Positions 5,811-10,130 of a stretch of DNA of 10,130 nucleotides are shown here, in pieces; within the stretch, counting starts at the first letter, position 1; each line of letters begins with the position of its first letter. Position numbers and translations under genes: made by a program. Origin of the DNA: an uncultured Mycoplasmatota bacterium (GTDB lineage: Bacteria; Bacillota_I; Bacilli_A; RF39; UBA660); the NCBI GenBank assembly GCA_900543675.1, contig UQRY01000038.1, positions 1 through 10,130 on the forward strand, read 5' to 3'. The notes under the pieces are model-generated. The model ran no database searches. It saw nothing but the letters and a program-made list of their open reading frames with translations, and was not told the origin of the DNA.

Positions 5811-7526
5811 CTAGAAATACCAGCTAGATAGCCAGCGTATTGTCTCGATATATTTTTCAGAAGTAATCATACCAGAGATTACTGGATAAAAATAGGTAAA
5901 TAGTAGAATAACTACGCCAACATAGAATAAGTATACACTGTTATTTCTAATTTTCTCAGTAATAAATTTAATTAAAGCAACAATCGCTAACATAATAAAT
6001 GGTAACGTTGGAAAATAGTGATACATAAACATAATTCTACCGATAAAGACATATGGTAACCAAGTAGCTAAAATAAATACTAAGATAAACCAATCTTCAC
6101 GTTTTCTTCTAAGAAGTGCCATAATAAGAACAAAGATACTAGCGATAATACCAAACCACCAAATAGCTGGATTACCAATACCAACAATTGTTCCTTTCAT
6201 ACCGCCACCGAAGTAACCAACATAATACCAAACTGGTTTAACCATAGCTGGCCAAGTATACCATTCCGAAGTAAATGGATGTGTTGCTTCTAGTGTAGAG
6301 TGATAAGTATACATATCTTGAGTCTGTTTGATCAATCCACTTATTCCTTCTACCTTACCTGGATAGACAATTGGGAATAAAAGATAAGATAATACGTAAA
6401 TCAAGAGCGGTATACCAACAAAGAAAACGAAACAAGATAAGATAATTTTTCCTAAATCTTTATCCTTTTCTTTACCTTTACCAACATTACGATAAATGAT
6501 ATTCGCAAAGAACACAATTGCAAGAGCAAGTCCTGCATAAAATCCCGTCCACTTAGTCGCTATCGCACAACCGATAAATAGTCCTGATAAGAAGAGATTA
6601 ACTAACTTCGTCTTTAACTTAGCATCATTTTCTAGGACAATATACTTATACATGAACAATGCCGATAACATAATGAACAGTACTAAGAAACTATCCACCG
6701 TTCCCATTCTTGTCTGAGCAAAATGGAAGCAATCAAACATCATAAGAAGTCCAGCTAAAATAGCCCATTTACGATTCTTAAAGATATTTTTCGCTAATGC
6801 ATAGATAACAGGAATCATCAAAATACCTGCAATATTTCCCATCAAACGATAAGCAAATGTCGACATACCAAATAATAATACTGGAATAGCCATAATTAAC
6901 TTACCAAGTGGTGGATGCACCCATTCAACAGTCGGAATACCATGAACGTATTCATAAGCACTTCTCGCAAAATAAATTTCATCAAAATAAGTACTATTTA
7001 GATAACTGATCGTAGCTGGTACTGTATCTTTTTCATCGATCAGCAACTTAGCTGTCTCTGATTCAGCCGTTAATTCTATCTTATTACCATAATTGTCATA
7101 TAGCTGAATTTCTCCAATGTAACTGCCTTCGTTTTTAGAAATAATTTTCAAATATTGAAAATTCTTATCGATTTGAAAATCATTCCAAGCAAAAACTGAA
7201 TTTTGTGTTACTGTTGTTGCCTGCTCATAATTATTTCCATCCGAAGAAACAAAAATATCATACGAACCGACTTCAGGTCCTGCATACATTCTAATATGCG
7301 AAACTTCTTTAGCTTCAGCTAGAGTAAAACTAGCTTCTTCGCCACTGTATTGGAACTCTAAAAAGGTCTGTGGATTGGTAAAACTACCAAGATTAATGAA
7401 AGATATAATGGAATAAACCACTACCATAACCCCGATAATTATCCAATCGATTTTACCTAATTTTCTAGAGTTATCTCTAAGCAAACTTTTTATCGTTTTA
7501 AACTTAGATTTTGCACTTTTTTTCAT
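5811..7526 (-). CDS. PMT-family (GT39-like) protein O-glycosyltransferase with an inserted F5/8-type C-like domain
   Basis: A 571-residue polytopic membrane protein. Family members transfer a sugar, classically mannose, from a polyprenyl-phosphate carrier to Ser/Thr of exported proteins on the outer face of the membrane. Visible hallmarks are the acidic catalytic pair Asp182-Glu183, HPPLGK (204-209), a TRMGTVD segment (272-278), the HPFTSEWYTWP region (416-426) and FMYHYFPTLPF (500-510), with about ten hydrophobic helices. Unusually, about 110 residues (roughly 54-160) separate the first helix (27-46) from the DE loop. Their pattern (SHIRMYAGPEVGSYDIFVS, then EIQLYDNYGNKI) resembles an F5/8 type C or discoidin-like beta-sandwich, probably extracellular and glycan- or acceptor-binding. 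The ATG has AGGGGAGG six bases upstream. The gene is monocistronic, flanked by terminators, and sits between two groups of secreted Ser/Thr-rich proteins, which are candidate acceptors. The donor sugar is unknown. Confidence 0.88.
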   Translation of the reverse strand: MKKSAKSKFKTIKSLLRDNSRKLGKIDWIIIGVMVVVYSIISFINLGSFTNPQTFLEFQYSGEEASFTLAEAKEVSHIRMYAGPEVGSYDIFVSSDGNNYEQATTVTQNSVFAWNDFQIDKNFQYLKIISKNEGSYIGEIQLYDNYGNKIELTAESETAKLLIDEKDTVPATISYLNSTYFDEIYFARSAYEYVHGIPTVEWVHPPLGKLIMAIPVLLFGMSTFAYRLMGNIAGILMIPVIYALAKNIFKNRKWAILAGLLMMFDCFHFAQTRMGTVDSFLVLFIMLSALFMYKYIVLENDAKLKTKLVNLFLSGLFIGCAIATKWTGFYAGLALAIVFFANIIYRNVGKGKEKDKDLGKIILSCFVFFVGIPLLIYVLSYLLFPIVYPGKVEGISGLIKQTQDMYTYHSTLEATHPFTSEWYTWPAMVKPVWYYVGYFGGGMKGTIVGIGNPAIWWFGIIASIFVLIMALLRRKREDWFILVFILATWLPYVFIGRIMFMYHYFPTLPFIMLAIVALIKFITEKIRNNSVYLFYVGVVILLFTYFYPVISGMITSEKYIETIRWLSSWYF

Positions 7527-7552
7527 TTTAAGCCTCCCCTACTTACTCTATA

Positions 7553-7581
7553 ATCATATCAAAGTTTTCTATTTTTTTAAA
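7553..7581 (-). promoter_or_regulatory. Candidate promoter of the glycosyltransferase gene
   Basis: On the minus strand TTTAAA (7576-7581) and TATGAT (7553-7558) are 17 bp apart, 4/6 and 5/6 matches to the sigma-A consensus. It lies between the preceding terminator and the ATG at 7526. A promoter is needed here because the preceding operon is terminated. It is clearly weaker than the two surface-protein promoters. Confidence 0.5.
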
Positions 7582-7620
7582 GATGATTTTGTGTATTTTT
7601 CATTAAACTTTTAGAAATAG

Positions 7621-7651
7621 AAAAAAGATACTAGTAAATGAACTAGTATCT
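7621..7651 (-). terminator. Rho-independent terminator of the four-gene SipW-type operon
   Basis: AGATACTAGT and ACTAGTATCT form a perfect 10-bp stem with a 6-nt loop, followed on the minus strand by six T. It starts 10 bp after the TGA stop at 7662 and closes the operon that begins at 9950. Confidence 0.9.
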
Positions 7652-7661
7652 ACTTGACTAA

Positions 7662-8183
7662 TCAATAGAAAACGACTTGTATCTTTCCATGAAAATGTGT
7701 ACCTAATACTTCGTTACCACTATCTTCTTTCAACCATATTCGTAACGAGAAAGTCTTTTTTTGACTAGCATTTAAACTGCCTTCAGTAATAACTTGGTTA
7801 CCGCCAGAAGACAATACCCCTATTTCTCCACCATCTAACTGATACTTGATATTACTCATATCGAGAATTTTAGTACAGCCACAGTTCGCGATCGCTTCTT
7901 GGTCTTCTTTTAATATAATCTGGTAATTAGCGGCTACCTCTCCTGTATTAGTAACACTAAAAACATAAGGATTAGTAGCTATTCCTTCGGTATCACTAAT
8001 AGGATAGCTACTAGCCAATGTCAATTTACCATTATCTTCTGTCAAAGTAAAGGAAAAATCCCCTACTGAATAATTTTGAACATTCGACTGACCAAAAGCA
8101 CCAAAGTAGGCATAACTCGTACCAATGATAAGCAAACAAAAAAGAATCGCTATTACTAAGATGAATATTTTTTTCTTTTGCAT
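7662..8183 (-). CDS. SipW-type signal peptide secreted protein, divergent fourth member
   Basis: A 173-residue protein with a basic N-terminus, a hydrophobic core (6-20) and GTSYAYF at 21-27, the motif of SipW-dependent signal sequences seen in TasA and camelysin-type proteins. The remainder is strand-rich, with VFSVTNTGEVAANYQI (74-89) and a C-terminal LRIWLKED then GTHFHGKIQV. It lacks the SANLKWALY and QNEDQG motifs of the other three paralogues, contains CGC (101-103), and appears to be an older or different subfamily, perhaps a cap or anchor subunit. It is the last gene of the operon, 18 bp after the previous stop, with GAAGGGAT as the ribosome binding site, and it is the only gene here ending in TGA. 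Matrix or fibre assembly is inferred from the family; its exact role is unknown. Confidence 0.82.
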   Translation of the reverse strand: MQKKKIFILVIAILFCLLIIGTSYAYFGAFGQSNVQNYSVGDFSFTLTEDNGKLTLASSYPISDTEGIATNPYVFSVTNTGEVAANYQIILKEDQEAIANCGCTKILDMSNIKYQLDGGEIGVLSSGGNQVITEGSLNASQKKTFSLRIWLKEDSGNEVLGTHFHGKIQVVFY

Positions 8184-8201
8184 AACAACGATCCCTTCTT
8201 T

Positions 8202-8795
8202 CTATTTAACCAAACCTATACCGACTTGAGCACGAAAATCCAATCCTTGATCTTCATTTTGTACTTCCTCGATCTCTTCTAACCATATTTTTAAAACATA
8301 ATATTGTTTTTCACTAGCTTCGATCGTAATATCTTCTAAAATAGGTAATGTCGATTCCGAAATTGAAAAATTTCCGGCTGCTAATTTCTTTTGCTCAGAA
8401 TAAGCATCATCTGCCTCGTACAAAGCCCATTTTAAATTTGCGGATTCTATGTCTTTACCTTCCTGTTGTAATTGAAGATTGGTAAATGCTATTGTATATT
8501 GCTCGCTACTCTTACCATTATTCTCTAATGAGAAAGTATGTCTAGGCGCATCTTTTTCATATCCTGGCATCATATTTTCAACATGAATATCCTGACCAGT
8601 CAAATAAAACACAGTAACTTCATCAGTAGTAATCACATCATGATCACCACTATCAGCATTCATCTTAGAGAAAAAGTGATAAGAAATACCAATCGTAAAA
8701 CTCATCAAAAGCAAAAGAAGAATGATAATAATAATAACCTTCCCCGCTTTATTTTTTTTCTCTTTTTCTACTGTTTGCTCTTGATTATCCATCAT
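8202..8795 (-). CDS. TasA/camelysin-like surface protein with degenerate SipW motif, third paralogue
   Basis: A 197-residue protein with a highly charged N-terminus (residues 5-19), a very hydrophobic helix (20-35) and GISYHFF (36-42) where its paralogues have GG(S/T)YAYF. The mature part aligns with the first two genes: TGQDI (66-70), SANLKWALYEA (118-128), YYVLKIWLEE (165-174) and QNEDQG (179-184). With YAYF lost and the helix lengthened, it may escape SipW cleavage and stay membrane-anchored, which would suit a base or anchor subunit; this is inference. It starts 4 bp after the previous stop with only a weak GGA ahead, so it probably depends on translational coupling. ATG ATG opens the frame, and either could be used. 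Confidence 0.85.
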   Translation of the reverse strand: MMDNQEQTVEKEKKNKAGKVIIIIILLLLLMSFTIGISYHFFSKMNADSGDHDVITTDEVTVFYLTGQDIHVENMMPGYEKDAPRHTFSLENNGKSSEQYTIAFTNLQLQQEGKDIESANLKWALYEADDAYSEQKKLAAGNFSISESTLPILEDITIEASEKQYYVLKIWLEEIEEVQNEDQGLDFRAQVGIGLVK

Positions 8796-8799
8796 TTAA

Positions 8800-9366
8800 T
8801 TATTCCATATCAGCACGAATCTTAGCACTGAATGTCATTCCTTGATCTTCGTTTTGTGCACTACCTGTTTCATTTAACCAAATTCTTAAGACATAGTATT
8901 TTGTTTCTTTAGAATTAATTGAAATAGCATCTTTAATACTTAAAGGAGATGATGTATTAGAAAAATCACCACCAGCTATAGATGAATCAGATACAGTATA
9001 AGAATCATCACTCACTTCATATAATGCCCATTTTAAATTTGCTGATTGCGTACCAGCACCACCTTTAGTTAAAGATAATTCAGTAAATGATAAAGATAAC
9101 TCTGCAGTATCCGAACCATCATTAGTAATATTAAAATGATGTTCTGTTGCAGATGCCTCAGTTGTTGGAATAATATTAGTTGCGCTAATATCTTGTCCAG
9201 TATTATAAGTTGCTGTTAATGTTCCAGTCGTAATCGTTTGTGGATTAGAAGTAGCTGTTGCAGTAAAGTATGCATAAGTACCTCCAATACATACAGCGAT
9301 TAAGCCTAAAATAGCAACTGTAACAATGATTACATTTTTATTGTTATTATTATTTTTTCTTTCCAC
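8800..9366 (-). CDS. TasA/camelysin-like SipW-dependent secreted protein, second paralogue
   Basis: A 188-residue protein close in length and sequence to the preceding gene, indicating tandem duplication. It has a short Asn-rich N-terminus (NNNNN at 5-9), a hydrophobic core (11-27) and the SipW-type motif GGTYAYF (28-34), with TATATSNPQTITTGTL beyond. The mature part carries TGQDI (56-60), SANLKWALYE, YYVLRIWLNE and QNEDQGMTF. Family members are processed by the dedicated signal peptidase SipW and assemble into biofilm fibres (TasA) or occur as cell-surface camelysin. A protease role is not supported. The start codon is GTG at 9366 with AAAGGAAG upstream. It is 20 bp after the previous gene's stop. 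The Ser/Thr-rich mature chain is a possible glycosylation acceptor. Confidence 0.88.
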   Translation of the reverse strand: MERKNNNNNKNVIIVTVAILGLIAVCIGGTYAYFTATATSNPQTITTGTLTATYNTGQDISATNIIPTTEASATEHHFNITNDGSDTAELSLSFTELSLTKGGAGTQSANLKWALYEVSDDSYTVSDSSIAGGDFSNTSSPLSIKDAISINSKETKYYVLRIWLNETGSAQNEDQGMTFSAKIRADME

Positions 9367-9386
9367 TTTCTTTTCTTCCTTTCTAA

Positions 9387-9950
9387 TTATTGCATATCAG
9401 CTTGAATTTTTGTAGAGAATGTCATTCCTTGATCTTCATTTTGAGGTACATCAATTTCATCAAGCCAAACTTTTAAGATAAAGTATTCTGTAGTACCAGC
9501 ATTGATACTAATACTATCTTTTAATAGCGTTGTTGGATTAACAGTTGCAAAATCACCTGTTGCAATTGCCGCACCTTCTTCAGCATAAGCATCAGTAGCA
9601 TTATATAATGCCCATTTTAAATTAGCACTTGTTGTATCTGATTGTCCTTTTTTCAAAGAAGTCTCTACTAAAGATAATTTCAAAGTAGCAGGTTGATTAC
9701 CAGTATTTTGTACACTAAACTTATGAAGCTGAGCCCCTGCTTCTTCAGTAGGTACAATATTAGATGCATTGATGTCTTGTCCAGATGTATACTTAGTTGT
9801 CAATGTTCCTGTTGTAATAGTTTGTTCGTTAGAAGTAGCTGTAGCTGTAAAGTAAGCATAACTTCCTCCGATACATACGATTACCAACGCAATGATACCT
9901 ATTGTCGTTAAAACAATCGTACTTGAATTTGTTTGTTTTCTCTCTTCCAT
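9387..9950 (-). CDS. TasA/camelysin-like SipW-dependent secreted protein, first paralogue
   Basis: A 187-residue protein opening the four-gene operon and nearest its strong promoter, so probably the most abundant subunit. The N-terminus is short and polar, followed by a hydrophobic core (11-27) and GGSYAYF (28-34), the SipW-type signal motif. The mature chain starts near TATATSNEQTITTGTL, with SGQDI (56-60), FSVQNTGNQPATLKL (78-92), SANLKWALYNA (108-118), FILKVWLDE (157-165) and QNEDQGMTF (170-178), and should form the beta-sandwich of the TasA family. The ATG at 9950 has GGGAAGGAAA just upstream. It differs from the second paralogue mainly in loops. A fibre or matrix role is inferred from the family; SipW itself is not in the window. 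Confidence 0.9.
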   Translation of the reverse strand: MEERKQTNSSTIVLTTIGIIALVIVCIGGSYAYFTATATSNEQTITTGTLTTKYTSGQDINASNIVPTEEAGAQLHKFSVQNTGNQPATLKLSLVETSLKKGQSDTTSANLKWALYNATDAYAEEGAAIATGDFATVNPTTLLKDSISINAGTTEYFILKVWLDEIDVPQNEDQGMTFSTKIQADMQ

Positions 9951-10020
9951 AATTTCCTTCCCTTCTTTTCATATGATGCGAGAAATTACTCCTCATTTAC
10001 TATCACCATATTATATATTC

Positions 10021-10049
10021 ATTATAAGATGAAGGCTAGAAATTGTCAA
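10021..10049 (-). promoter_or_regulatory. Consensus sigma-A promoter of the SipW-type operon
   Basis: On the minus strand TTGACA (10044-10049) and TATAAT (10021-10026) are separated by exactly 17 bp, a perfect consensus. Transcription should start near 10014, giving a leader of about 64 nt before the ATG at 9950. A strong promoter fits abundant structural proteins, and control probably requires a repressor. Confidence 0.88.
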
Positions 10050-10061
10050 CCAGCTTTTGAC
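10045..10061. promoter_or_regulatory. Inverted repeat at the -35 box, possible operator
   Basis: GTCAA and TTGAC arms are separated by 7 bp and overlap the -35 element. The distal part, CTTTTGAC on the plus strand, is identical to the distal part of the palindrome at 4566-4573. It may be a shared regulator site, or a chance match seeded by the -35 hexamer. Confidence 0.3.
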
Positions 10062-10081
10062 GAAGAAGTTAAATAATATGA

Positions 10082-10127
10082 TTAATTTGTGATAATGTCT
10101 TAAGTGTTAACTTGCGAAAATGTCTCA
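10082..10127. repeat. Pair of 21-bp imperfect direct repeats, possible insertion-sequence end
   Basis: Positions 10082-10102 and 10107-10127 match at 17 of 21 bases with a 25-bp period, about consensus TTAAYTTGYGAWAATGTCTYA. Tandem copies of this kind at the end of an element are typical of transposase binding sites. No transposase or element boundary is visible, so a mobile-element end is a guess; a regulator binding array upstream of the SipW-type operon is the alternative. Confidence 0.45.
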
Positions 10128-10130
10128 CTG

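Noticed and set aside
7659..7664. TGA read as tryptophan (Mycoplasma-type code)
   Set aside because: All Trp-containing genes are complete with TGG only, and long frames are not interrupted by TGA. One CDS ends in TGA, so it works as a stop.
9387..9950. Camelysin-type metalloprotease activity for the SipW-type proteins
   Set aside because: No HExxH or other zinc protease motif is present; family similarity fits structural matrix proteins better.
9951..10014. Riboswitch or attenuator in the 64-nt leader of the SipW-type operon
   Set aside because: The leader is short and shows only a weak imperfect palindrome (9980-9991), with no terminator hairpin or known riboswitch core.

Overview
The window is AT-rich, densely coding, and every gene I can support lies on the minus strand, so transcription runs from the right edge to the left. 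AT richness, strong purine-rich ribosome binding sites, consensus sigma-A promoters and SipW-type signal sequences point to a low-GC Bacillota. Trp is encoded by TGG and TGA serves as a stop, so the standard bacterial code applies. An uncultured Bacilli lineage related to the RF39 or Erysipelotrichia groups would fit, but that placement is a guess.

In transcription order: (1) 10082-10127 holds two copies of a 21-bp imperfect repeat, possibly the end of a mobile element outside the window. (2) A promoter with perfect consensus boxes (10021-10049) drives four TasA/camelysin-like secreted proteins (9950 to 7662), closed by a strong terminator at 7621-7651. (3) A monocistronic PMT/GT39-type protein glycosyltransferase (7526 to 5811) has an extra beta-rich domain between its first membrane helix and its catalytic DE motif, and ends in a terminator at 5758-5788. 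(4) A PfkB-family sugar kinase and a stand-alone Smr-domain protein overlap by 11 bp (5730 to 4578). (5) A second perfect-consensus promoter (4536-4564) starts a two-gene operon for single-pass surface proteins: a 509-residue protein with a Thr/Pro-rich stalk and Cys-rich ectodomains (4502 to 2973), and a 952-residue protein with a long Ser/Thr/Pro/Asn-rich tail (2959 to 101). No terminator follows, so the operon may continue past the left edge.

Taken together this looks like a cell-surface assembly locus: SipW-type matrix or fibre subunits, two membrane-anchored stalk proteins, and a transferase of the family that O-glycosylates Ser/Thr-rich exported proteins. The two surface-protein promoters share identical -35/-10 hexamers, the same 17-bp spacing and an upstream GTCAAAAG element, which hints at co-regulation. 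The most interesting idea, an O-glycosylated surface system, is an inference from domain content and adjacency. The signal peptidase SipW, sortases and carrier-lipid synthesis genes are not in the window. No RNA genes, CRISPR arrays or complete insertion sequences are seen, and no stretch over 300 bases lacks a gene.
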